DNA from: W425 sp964503235
Lineage (GTDB): Bacteria; Chloroflexota; Dehalococcoidia; Dehalococcoidales; RBG-16-60-22
Reading direction: 5' to 3'
NCBI GenBank assembly: GCA_964503235.1
Contig: CAZCZJ010000074.1
Coordinates: 1 to 11,687, forward strand
DNA length: 11,687 bases
The position numbers and the translations under genes are program-made. Below are positions 6,129-11,687 of this stretch, in pieces. The stretch's first letter is position 1. Each line of letters begins with the position of its first letter. Below the pieces are notes generated by a model. It searched no databases, was not told where the DNA came from, and saw only the letters and a program-made list of their open reading frames with translations.

Positions 6129-7343
6129 ATGGATAGAGGAAACAGGGCGCTGCTTTTCAAGATATCGTCCGCTGCTCTTATCTTGATAGTTCTCCTGAGT
6201 TTCACCTCGCTTTCCTGTGGAAATTCTGAGCTTCGTGCCGAGATAGTGGGCCGCTGGGAGTATTCATTCCCCCCCGGATTGGATGCCGTACCGAATTTTG
6301 ACTACGACGCCGAAGGCGGACTAATTGACGCCTACCCCTTAACCTCGGCGGAAATCGACGGCAGGGGATACCTGATTCTAGGTATCCATCAGTCATCCAC
6401 TACATTTGGCAACAGCTTCTTTTTCTTTATATTCGATACCGAGGATCCCTTTTCGCCCCAATTAATCTCTACGATTACACCGGAGAAACAGGGTAAACGC
6501 GGAGTAATGGCCGACAGCTGTACGGTGTATGGCGATATCCTTTATTCTTTCCTTTTCCTTGAAAAAGGTCTCTGGTTGGTGGATATATCCGACCCCGCGA
6601 ATCCTGTAGACCTGGGAATAGTGTCTATTGAGGCTACCCGGAATCTCATGGTAGTAGAAGGCATTGCTTATGCCTCCGGACAGATGTATGACGGGGTTAC
6701 TATCGTGGATGTCTCCGATATACAGGATATCCGGGAAATAGCCCGGATAGACCTTCCTTCCAGGGATTGCTTTCTGGAAGTAAGTGATGGTTATTTATAT
6801 GTGGGCATCGGGCAGACCCTGACTATTTACGATGTGTCCGACCCGGCTTCGCCCGAAATTCTGTGCAACTACGAACTGAACGTCCCCGAAGGTCTCGTCA
6901 GGGAAATGCCTTTTTGGGACCCGGAGTCCGAACTAGAAGAACCTCCCTGGGCTAACCTAGCTAACATTATCGATTTACTATCTTATGGCGAATATCTCTT
7001 CGTGACTTTCGGTGCGGGACAGCTAAGGGTGATAGACGTATCCGACCCGGCATCTCCTGAAGAGGTCGCCGCTGCTGAACTGGGCGGTTTCGTTATTGCC
7101 ATGACATTGAAAGGCGACACCCTTTATGTTACCAAGTCGGGCAATGAGGCCGTAACGGTGCAGCTATGTCTCTTGGACGTCTCCCAACCCGATAGTCCGA
7201 AGCTGATGGATAGTGTGGATACCGAATCTATGTTCGGGTTCGGCGGGGCAACGATGGCCTATATGTGGTGGTGCCCCCAGATTATCGGGGACTATGTCTA
7301 TATCGCTGGTATTAATTATATGGATATCGTGGAAATTAAATAA
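6129..7343 (+). CDS. Secreted LVIVD-repeat beta-propeller protein, probable lipoprotein
   Basis: This 404-residue protein has an N-terminal export signal: basic residues, a hydrophobic core at about 12-28, then SLSCGN with C30. The cysteine context resembles a lipobox, but -3 is Ser instead of Leu, so lipidation is likely rather than certain. The rest is built of LVIVD-type beta-propeller repeats with the core V-D-V/I-S-D-P-A-S-P, seen at about residues 98-110, 137-150, 179-192, 220-232, 288-300 and 335-347. That gives six or seven blades. Such domains are surface or periplasm-side scaffolds with no known catalytic residues, and the ligand cannot be deduced. ATG 6129 is chosen because AGGAGG (6117-6122) lies 6 bp upstream. 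A GTG at 6114, with its own GGAGG at 6104-6108, would add five residues. The gene is monocistronic. Confidence 0.85.
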   Translation: MDRGNRALLFKISSAALILIVLLSFTSLSCGNSELRAEIVGRWEYSFPPGLDAVPNFDYDAEGGLIDAYPLTSAEIDGRGYLILGIHQSSTTFGNSFFFFIFDTEDPFSPQLISTITPEKQGKRGVMADSCTVYGDILYSFLFLEKGLWLVDISDPANPVDLGIVSIEATRNLMVVEGIAYASGQMYDGVTIVDVSDIQDIREIARIDLPSRDCFLEVSDGYLYVGIGQTLTIYDVSDPASPEILCNYELNVPEGLVREMPFWDPESELEEPPWANLANIIDLLSYGEYLFVTFGAGQLRVIDVSDPASPEEVAAAELGGFVIAMTLKGDTLYVTKSGNEAVTVQLCLLDVSQPDSPKLMDSVDTESMFGFGGATMAYMWWCPQIIGDYVYIAGINYMDIVEIK

Positions 7344-7510
7344 TCTCTATACCGACCCCCATCCCCTTTGAGATATCTATTCCCACCCTAGCCACCCTCG
7401 CAGCGCCTATGCTCTGTCCAGAAAAATGTCCCCGCCCCACTTCAAATGGGAAACCCCAAGCCTTTATTTTAGGAACACACTATACAAACCAAAAGGGGGA
7501 GTAGCTCGCT

Positions 7511-7597
7511 GAGAGGGGCTCTGTCCCTCTCAAAATATCTCCCCCTCTCCAAATTAATTATCACTGACGTTCTCAAAAGCCCCGTTTGGAGAGGGGG
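7511..7597. repeat. Palindromic intergenic element (two hairpins)
   Basis: The 287 bp between two convergent genes (7344-7630) hold no credible ORF but two inverted repeats. The first is GAGAGGG (7511-7517) / CCCTCTC (7525-7531). The second is CCCCCTCTCCAAA (7541-7553) / TTTGGAGAGGGGG (7585-7597), a perfect 13 bp stem with a 31-nt loop. Both share the GAGAGGG core. There is no T-run, so neither is a typical intrinsic terminator, although they may slow convergent transcription. The look is that of a REP-like dispersed repeat; copy number cannot be seen here. Confidence 0.6.
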
Positions 7598-7630
7598 TTA
7601 GGAGGTGAGGTATAAATAATCCCTGGTGTT

Positions 7631-8212
7631 TTAGATAAGTTGGTATACGCCCGTGTACTCCGATTTATTCTCGGTAAATCTCGCTTCCCTGAGGCCGGCG
7701 TTTAAAGAAAGACTCCTTATTTCAGTACTGGGCATGCCGTGGGACTGCTTAACCGGTTCTCGTATGAAAAGTGTTCCATTTGTGCTCAGTAACCGCGCTA
7801 AGACGCCGATAGTCTCTTGCCTGTCTTCCGGGGCTATGTCATGGATGACATGGAAAATAGAAATTACATCGAAGGATTTATCAGGCAAATCCAGATTTCG
7901 TATATCGCCGGCCAAACACGATACATTGGGATATTTTTTTAGTCTGCTGACGGCCCTTTCAACCCAGTAATTCGAAACATCGATGCAGGTTAAATGCCCA
8001 TTCTCATTCAAGATGTTAGCTAGGCATCGAGAGCCCACCCCGCCGCCGCAGCCAAAGTCGAGTATTTTCTCATCTCCCTTTAATCCAAAGTTCTTAAAAT
8101 AGGGATTATACAGCAGTGGTCCTCCGATAAGGTTTTTGAGTATATCTTCGAAGATGAACAGAGCCGAGGGATTTTCAAAATCTATTTGCTTAAATTGATA
8201 TTCGCTAATCAT
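7631..8212 (-). CDS. Class I SAM-dependent methyltransferase
   Basis: This 193-residue protein has a Rossmann-fold SAM methyltransferase core. Motif I is ILDFGCGGGVG (residues 50-60). The acidic residue binding the SAM ribose is in CIDVS (76-80). The motif II region is FDVISIFHVIHDI (about 114-126), and the LSTNGTLFIREP strand is at about 142-153. The substrate is unknown; the fold resembles UbiE/Methyltransf_11 small-molecule enzymes. A longer frame opens at 8290, but the ATG at 8212 is chosen because AGGAGG (8222-8217) precedes it and the methyltransferase domain starts here; the longer form would overlap the previous gene. It is the last gene of the PadR-led operon, 29 bp after the membrane protein gene, so it is probably under PadR control. 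Confidence 0.85.
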   Translation of the reverse strand: MISEYQFKQIDFENPSALFIFEDILKNLIGGPLLYNPYFKNFGLKGDEKILDFGCGGGVGSRCLANILNENGHLTCIDVSNYWVERAVSRLKKYPNVSCLAGDIRNLDLPDKSFDVISIFHVIHDIAPEDRQETIGVLARLLSTNGTLFIREPVKQSHGMPSTEIRSLSLNAGLREARFTENKSEYTGVYQLI

Positions 8213-8241
8213 AGCCCCTCCTGATAGATTAAATATGTAGT

Positions 8242-8433
8242 CTATCTTCTCTTTCTGCCGACGGCCGCCAGCGGCGCTACCACCAGCCACAGCGTGATGG
8301 TTATCAGCATGGCGGTGACATAGCCGATATCCACCCAGCCGAGCTTGGGCGCGATGGCGTCCCAGAGCAGCATTAAGAACAAAGAGCTTAAGAAAAAGCC
8401 GGGGATGGCCGCCATAATCCTGAAATAACCCAT
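8242..8433 (-). CDS. Small two-helix membrane protein of unknown function
   Basis: This 63-residue protein has two predicted membrane helices, at about residues 4-26 and 36-57, joined by a short loop with DAIAPKLGW and ending in the basic tail GRKRR. Both ends probably face the cytoplasm. I do not recognise the family. The ATG lies two bases after the stop of the HicB-like gene and has AGGAGG (8446-8441) inside that gene, so the two are coupled. Its place in a PadR operon is compatible with a role in envelope stress or transport, but nothing shows this. Confidence 0.75.
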   Translation of the reverse strand: MGYFRIMAAIPGFFLSSLFLMLLWDAIAPKLGWVDIGYVTAMLITITLWLVVAPLAAVGRKRR

Positions 8434-8435
8434 TT

Positions 8436-8621
8436 CTAGTCCTCCTTTTTTATTCTAAATTGCTGGTTATGTACATCTATCGATAAATTTAACGCTGCCG
8501 TCAGGTCCCGCAGGACTTCCTGCTCGGTTTTGCCCATGCCGATAATCACGGGTTCCCAGACAGCCAGGTATTCCTGCGTTTCGTCGTCAAATTCCAGTAT
8601 GATTTCACCTTTGAGAGGCAT
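8436..8621 (-). CDS. HicB-like small protein without a HicA partner
   Basis: This 61-residue protein has the HicB antitoxin-like fold pattern: a strand pair with FDDETQEYLAVWE, a short turn with GMGKTEQEVLRDL, then a helix with TAALNLSIDV. This matches the partially degraded RNase H fold of HicB N-terminal domains. It lacks the C-terminal DNA-binding domain of full HicB, and no HicA toxin-like ORF adjoins it. It is therefore more likely a stand-alone HicB-family protein than half of a toxin-antitoxin pair. It sits 6 bp after the padR stop and 2 bp before the membrane protein gene. The ribosome site GGAGG (8637-8633) is 11 bp away, slightly long. Confidence 0.7.
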   Translation of the reverse strand: MPLKGEIILEFDDETQEYLAVWEPVIIGMGKTEQEVLRDLTAALNLSIDVHNQQFRIKKED

Positions 8622-8627
8622 TTATCT

Positions 8628-9143
8628 CTATTCCTCCGAGATAATATTCTCGATTTCATTCCGGGCGTTAATCAGGATTTCACGAATCCGCTGGGTCCGG
8701 TCGGCGTCCAGGTGGCGAAATCCATCAGAGAGAATATGCTCCAGCGCATGGTACTCTTTCATTACCATCGCCATCCTGCCGATGTTTTTAAAACTCCAGC
8801 GACGCTTCATATGGCTTCTAACTTCGTCGGCGGAATCTTTGCGTTCCGCCAGAAACCGGAGACCCTCTTCCGTTATGGTATAGGTTTTCTTGCCATCTCT
8901 TTCGGTGCTGCTGGTATAGCCCATATCCTCGAACATTTGCAGGGTGGGGTAGACAGCACCGGGACTCGGTTTATAGGTACCGAGAGACTGCTCCTCAAGC
9001 TCACGGATAATATCGTAGCCGTGCCTCGGTTTATCCTTGAGCAGGTCTAAAATGACATATTTGAGGTCGCCTTTTTGAAAAGAACCCTCCCGCGACTGCC
9101 GGTGGGACCTTCGTTCACCACGGATAAATCTATCTTTAAACAT
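8628..9143 (-). CDS. PadR-family transcriptional repressor
   Basis: This 171-residue regulator has a basic N-terminal extension (about 1-24). A PadR winged helix follows, starting LKYVILDLLKDKPRHGYDII, with the family hallmark PSPGAVYPTLQMFEDMG and the wing segment DGKKTYTITEEG (to about residue 97). The C-terminal helical part (about 100-168) should form the dimer interface. PadR proteins usually repress their own operon and release DNA on binding a small ligand or through another signal. The promoter ahead of it has two near-identical palindromes at and after the start point, as expected for autorepression. It heads a tight operon with a HicB-like protein, a membrane protein and a methyltransferase. 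Start: ATG 9143 with AAGGAG (9155-9150) 6 bp before. Confidence 0.92.
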   Translation of the reverse strand: MFKDRFIRGERRSHRQSREGSFQKGDLKYVILDLLKDKPRHGYDIIRELEEQSLGTYKPSPGAVYPTLQMFEDMGYTSSTERDGKKTYTITEEGLRFLAERKDSADEVRSHMKRRWSFKNIGRMAMVMKEYHALEHILSDGFRHLDADRTQRIREILINARNEIENIISEE

Positions 9144-9168
9144 TTATCACTCCTTATTTAGTACTTAC

Positions 9169-9201
9169 GTGATATATCACATAATAACAAGATATATCTT
9201 G
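9169..9201. promoter_or_regulatory. Tandem palindromic operators, probably for PadR
   Basis: There are two perfect palindromes: GTGATATATCAC (9169-9180) and CAAGATATATCTTG (9188-9201). Both have the core GATATATC, and their centres are exactly 20 bp apart, two helical turns, so two dimers would bind the same DNA face. Additional GATATAT half-sites occur at 9201 and 9214. The distal palindrome covers the predicted transcription start, the other the early leader, which suits repression. Binding by the PadR protein of this operon is inferred. Confidence 0.75.
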
Positions 9202-9205
9202 ATAT

Positions 9206-9234
9206 ATTATATAGATATATACGGTATTTGTCAA
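9206..9234 (-). promoter_or_regulatory. Perfect consensus sigma-70 promoter of the padR operon
   Basis: On the minus strand TTGACA (9234-9229), a 17 bp spacer and TATAAT (9211-9206) match the consensus at all twelve bases. Transcription should start near 9199, inside the CAAGATATATCTTG palindrome. So strong a promoter would need repression, in line with the adjacent operators. Confidence 0.9.
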
Positions 9235-9368
9235 GGGTTTTTAGAACTATTTTCAGGATTATAGCAAAAATTAACGGGTGGAAATATCATTAAGTAAATA
9301 TCAAAAGCAGGATTATAGCTGAGGATCAAGGTATTCCAGCGGCGCACGGCCTAGCTTGATAAGACCTA

Positions 9369-9578
9369 TCAGCCACCGGGTGGGCAGGCTTCGGATTTTA
9401 CTACATTGATACGTTTTATATTGCGGCTCTTACAGCCTGGACAGCTCCGGTTTTTCTCGTCGGAAGGACCCTTCGGCGCGGGCATATCGAATATTTTACC
9501 GCAATCGACGCACTTATACCGCCAGTCCGGTGGCCCGTAAGAACAATCGGTACATTTTTCTGCATCGGATTTCTTCAT
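9369..9578 (-). CDS. Small zinc-ribbon protein (FmdB-like)
   Basis: This 69-residue protein has three CxxC pairs: C9/C12, C23/C26 and C46/C49. The last two bracket CVDCGKIFDMPAPKG...CPGC and form a zinc ribbon of the FmdB/rubredoxin-like kind. The protein is basic around residues 50-61 and ends in ACPPGG, with another cysteine (C65) and a terminal diglycine. The function is unknown; such proteins bind nucleic acid or protein partners. An extended -10 promoter lies just ahead and the ribosome site is weak (CAGGTAA). It is divergent from queA. Its cysteine pattern and codon structure make it more credible than the overlapping frames. Confidence 0.75.
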   Translation of the reverse strand: MKKSDAEKCTDCSYGPPDWRYKCVDCGKIFDMPAPKGPSDEKNRSCPGCKSRNIKRINVVKSEACPPGG

Positions 9579-9601
9579 CGTGTTTGCTTACCTGTCGTAA
9601 T

Positions 9602-9610
9602 ATTATATCA
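9602..9610 (-). promoter_or_regulatory. Extended -10 promoter of the zinc-ribbon gene
   Basis: On the minus strand TGATATAAT (9610-9602) is a perfect TATAAT with the TGn extension. No good -35 box lies 17 bp further up, which extended -10 promoters tolerate. The start would fall near 9595, giving a leader of about 17 nt. Confidence 0.55.
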
Positions 9611-9625
9611 TAATTCCGCGTTTCA

Positions 9626-9654
9626 TTGCCTTTCTTATCTCTGCAGGGTATAGT
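9626..9654 (+). promoter_or_regulatory. Candidate queA promoter
   Basis: TTGCCT (9626-9631), a 17 bp spacer and TATAGT (9649-9654) match nine of twelve consensus bases. The start would be near 9661, within an inverted repeat TGATA (9654-9658) / TATCA (9663-9667) that might be an operator. The short leader that results supports the queA start at 9682. Confidence 0.5.
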
Positions 9655-9681
9655 GATAGTAGTATCATTCTGGTGAAATTC

Positions 9682-10728
9682 GTGAAGACAAGTGATTTTG
9701 ACTATACTCTCCCCACGGAGCTTATCGCTCAAATTCCCATCGAGCCGAGAGACCAGTCCCGTCTCCTGGTCCTGAACCGGAAAAACGGTTCAATCGTACA
9801 CCGTCGATTTTTCGAGATTACCGATTATCTGCATGCAGGCGATGTACTGGTGTTTAATGACAGCCGGGTAATTCCGGCCCGATTGAAGGGACGGAGGGTG
9901 GGTAGCGGGGGTAAGGTAGAGATATTATTACTGCGGCGGGTAAGTACCGGTCTCTGGGAGGCTCTGGTAAAGCCCGGTCGAAGGCTTCAGGCGGGCAGCA
10001 CGGTTGAGATTTCCGTTGATTCACCATTAAATATCCAGAAGGATAAAACCCTTGTCGCTGAGATTACGGAGGTAGGGGAGGGGGGTATGAGGACGGTAAG
10101 ATTTTCCGACGAAGCGTTATTGATGAAATCGGGAGAGGTACCCCTCCCGCCGTATATACATACGCCGCTAGCCGACCCCGACCGGTATCAGACGGTCTAT
10201 GCCAGAATCGACGGCAGCGCGGCGGCGCCGACAGCGGGACTGCATTTTACGCACGAATTAATGAGAAAGATAGCGAGTAAAGGGATAAAATTCATGTTCG
10301 TGATGCTTCATGTAGGTCTCGATACGTTCCGACCGGTTACCGAAGATAATCCCCTTGAACATGTTATCTATAAAGAATACGGCATCGTGAGCAGCGAGGT
10401 TGCTGCCGCATTATCGGAAGCAAAAAGGCAAAAACAAAGAGTTATAGCCGTCGGTACGACTACCGTAAGGATTCTGGAGCAGGCAGCCCGGGCCAGCAAA
10501 TCGCAGGAACTGGACCCATTCGAGGACTGGGTGGACTTGTTTATATTGCCCGGTCACCGGTTCCGGACGGTCGATACGCTGGTGACAAATTTCCACCTCC
10601 CCAGGTCGACTCTGCTCATGTTGGTGACCGCTTTTAGCGGGCGGGAACTCATCAATAAAGCCTACCGGGAAGCCATTTCTGAAAAATACCGGTTCTACAG
10701 TTTCGGCGACGCGATGCTGATTCTATAA
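9682..10728 (+). CDS. queA: S-adenosylmethionine:tRNA ribosyltransferase-isomerase QueA
   Basis: QueA moves the ribosyl group of SAM onto 7-aminomethyl-7-deazaguanine at tRNA position 34, making epoxyqueuosine in the queuosine pathway. The protein is 348 residues, normal for the family, and all conserved blocks are present: LIAQIP near the start, FNDSRVIPARL, PTAGLHFT (183-190), HVGLDTFRPV (200-209), EHVIYKEYG, VGTTTVR (257-263), NFHLPRSTLLML (303-314) and the final YSFGDAMLIL. GTG 9682 is chosen because it gives the usual MKTSDFDY N-terminus and has GGTGA (9672-9676) five bases upstream. An in-frame GTG at 9673 would add three residues. No other queuosine gene is visible; neighbours on either side are unrelated. 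Confidence 0.97.
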   Translation: MKTSDFDYTLPTELIAQIPIEPRDQSRLLVLNRKNGSIVHRRFFEITDYLHAGDVLVFNDSRVIPARLKGRRVGSGGKVEILLLRRVSTGLWEALVKPGRRLQAGSTVEISVDSPLNIQKDKTLVAEITEVGEGGMRTVRFSDEALLMKSGEVPLPPYIHTPLADPDRYQTVYARIDGSAAAPTAGLHFTHELMRKIASKGIKFMFVMLHVGLDTFRPVTEDNPLEHVIYKEYGIVSSEVAAALSEAKRQKQRVIAVGTTTVRILEQAARASKSQELDPFEDWVDLFILPGHRFRTVDTLVTNFHLPRSTLLMLVTAFSGRELINKAYREAISEKYRFYSFGDAMLIL

Positions 10729-11073
10729 ATAAGGTATATCAGAACGGATTGAGGATTCTCCCGCGCCATAGCTTTACCCTACTTAACTTTGCCCCTGTTT
10801 TTCATAATCTCCTTCTAATATCATCAGTAGCCTGTTACTTCACCACACTCAACCTCCAACACATATTTAGATAACTTAACCATCCGGCGGCATAAGTAAG
10901 GCGCTCATAATAATACATACAAACGTGATATTTTTGTGACTTTTTGCCCGCATCTCTTGATACGGATGTGATTCTAGTTATTTAGAGTAAATACGTAAAA
11001 ATCATCAGATGTGCTAAAGACCTCAGATATCCAAGATTAATAATATCTCGCAAATACTGGCGAGGAGACTTAT
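10729..11073. other. Intergenic region, no gene seen
   Basis: This 345 bp gap is AT-rich and has stops in all frames at short intervals. I see no intrinsic terminator after queA and no convincing promoter: TTGATA at 10957-10962 has only poor -10 candidates. An inverted repeat AGATAT (11025-11030) / ATATCT (11043-11048) lies near the downstream HTH gene and could be its operator. An 8-codon minus-strand frame at 10805-10779 has AAGGAG only 3 bp before its ATG and is not accepted. Confidence 0.6.
11047..11064 (+). promoter_or_regulatory. Hairpin overlapping the ribosome site of the HTH gene
   Basis: CTCGC (11047-11051) and GCGAG (11060-11064) form a 5 bp stem with an 8-nt loop. The right arm includes the first three bases of the GAGGAG ribosome site (11062-11067). 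Together with the TTG start this could hold translation low. The stem is short and its effect unproven. Confidence 0.3.
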
Positions 11074-11289
11074 TTGAAAAAAAAGGAACAACATTGGTGT
11101 CCTAAATATATCACTACGAGTTTTATCGCCGAGCGTTGCGGGGTGAGTACCGTAACGGTATTGAGCTGGATTAGTGAAAAACGCCTGCCCGCTTTCAGGC
11201 TCCCGAAAGGCCATTACCGGATATACCGGGATGATTTCATTGAATTCCTGGCAAAGTACAAGATGACCATATCTCGTAAGGAGAATTAA
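11074..11289 (+). CDS. Short helix-turn-helix (excisionase/MerR-type) DNA-binding protein
   Basis: This 71-residue protein is essentially one winged helix-turn-helix of the BldC/excisionase/MerR-like group. The helices are in ITTSFIAERCGVSTVTVLSW (about 13-32). A basic wing follows, with RLPAFRLPKGHYRI, then a DDFIEFLAKY helix. Such stand-alone domains regulate nearby genes or serve as Xis-like architectural proteins. No integrase or phage gene is present, and a PAS signalling gene begins two bases after its stop, so a role in that signalling unit is more likely. Translation starts with TTG, 6 bp after GAGGAG (11062-11067); no ATG or GTG in frame keeps the HTH intact. The sequence after the start is four lysine-rich codons. 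Confidence 0.85.
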   Translation: MKKKEQHWCPKYITTSFIAERCGVSTVTVLSWISEKRLPAFRLPKGHYRIYRDDFIEFLAKYKMTISRKEN

Positions 11290-11291
11290 AA

Positions 11292-11687
11292 ATGGACATT
11301 TTACACAACAAGGTTTCGATAGTGCCTGCTGGGGACAAAGCTGCCATGGCTGCGGGAACTACCCGTAAGCAATCGATTCAGGGGGGGATAAGGGAACTCC
11401 GCCAGAATGCGGATTTTGTATCCACTCTGCTGGAGAGTCTGGCCGGCTACGCCATTATTGCCGCGGACTCCGATGGTAAAATTCTCGCCTATAACGAGGG
11501 CGCCCACCAGATATATGGCTATACCCCGGAAGAGGTCATCGGTAAACAAGGCATAGAGATATTATTCCCCAGAGAGTTTGTTGGAGCTGGGAAACTACGG
11601 CAGATAGTTGACAAGCTTTTCAAGAAAGGGAGGTTCTCCTGCGAAGGAGAGAAGGTGAGGAAGAATGGTGAAAGCTTTCCCGCCCAG
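11292..11687 (+). CDS. PAS-domain signalling protein, 3' end cut by window
   Basis: The frame is open from ATG 11292 to the window end, giving 132 residues. AAGGAG (11278-11283), inside the end of the HTH gene, is 8 bp upstream, so the two genes form one transcript. After a polar N-terminal stretch of about 40 residues, a PAS domain starts with FVSTLLESLAGYAIIAAD, followed by DGKILAYNEGAHQIYGYTPEEVIGK and FPREF, with RKNGESFPA at the end. No signal peptide or membrane segment is seen, so this sensor should be cytoplasmic. PAS domains of this type usually precede histidine kinase, response-regulator or diguanylate cyclase modules; the output domain lies beyond the window. Confidence 0.88.
   Translation, partial: MDILHNKVSIVPAGDKAAMAAGTTRKQSIQGGIRELRQNADFVSTLLESLAGYAIIAADSDGKILAYNEGAHQIYGYTPEEVIGKQGIEILFPREFVGAGKLRQIVDKLFKKGRFSCEGEKVRKNGESFPAQ

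Noticed and set aside
9254..9319. Direct repeat CAGGATTATAGC at 9254-9265 and 9308-9319
   Set aside because: A single 12 bp repeat in AT-rich intergenic DNA, with no flanking structure; probably chance or a small local duplication.
9514..9732. 72-codon minus-strand frame between queA and the zinc-ribbon gene
   Set aside because: It overlaps the queA start and the zinc-ribbon N-terminus, lacks a domain and would cover both promoters.
10779..10805. 8-codon minus-strand ORF with AAGGAG
   Set aside because: The ribosome site is only 3 bp from the ATG and the peptide has no context that would explain it.
1..11687. CRISPR array, insertion sequence, rRNA or tRNA gene
   Set aside because: No regularly spaced repeats, transposase or integrase motifs, or RNA gene signatures were seen in the window.

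Overview
The window looks like chromosomal DNA of an anaerobic, probably Chloroflexota (Dehalococcoidia-like) bacterium with a Wood-Ljungdahl type C1 pathway. That placement is an inference. It rests on a membrane HdrD-like Fe-S oxidoreductase, a MetV/MetF methylene-tetrahydrofolate reductase pair beside a [NiFe] hydrogenase, LVIVD-repeat and PAS proteins, and near-consensus sigma-70 promoters with AGGAGG ribosome sites. No marker gene in the window fixes the taxonomy.

Layout. Positions 1-1503 (+) hold the C-terminal part of a membrane-anchored HdrD-like oxidoreductase cut by the left edge. A 412 bp leader region follows (1504-1915) with a possible promoter, a 14-codon mini-ORF with a good ribosome site, nested inverted repeats and a strong GC hairpin. 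Positions 1916-5935 (+) are a compact four-gene operon: hydrogenase small subunit, hydrogenase large subunit, metV, metF, closed by a textbook intrinsic terminator. A near-perfect promoter at 6032-6060 then drives a secreted LVIVD beta-propeller protein (6129-7343). The gap 7344-7630 carries a palindromic intergenic element. Positions 9143-7631 (-) are a PadR-led operon: PadR repressor, orphan HicB-like protein, two-helix membrane protein, SAM-dependent methyltransferase. It is transcribed from a perfect TTGACA-17-TATAAT promoter with two palindromes, 20 bp apart, at and just after the predicted start point. A zinc-ribbon protein (9578-9369, -) is divergent from queA (9682-10728, +). The right end has a short HTH protein started by TTG (11074-11289) and the start of a PAS-domain signalling protein that runs off the window.

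The most notable unit is the hydrogenase-MetVF operon. The small subunit has all three Fe-S cluster motifs of respiratory-type hydrogenases but no Tat signal peptide, so the enzyme should stay in the cytoplasm. It is translationally linked to both subunits of methylene-THF reductase. The simplest reading is a soluble H2:methylene-THF reductase, in which hydrogenase electrons pass through the Fe-S protein MetV to the flavoprotein MetF. Here the hydrogenase would replace the RnfC2 or HdrABC-MvhD modules known from acetogens. This is inferred from gene order and needs biochemical proof.
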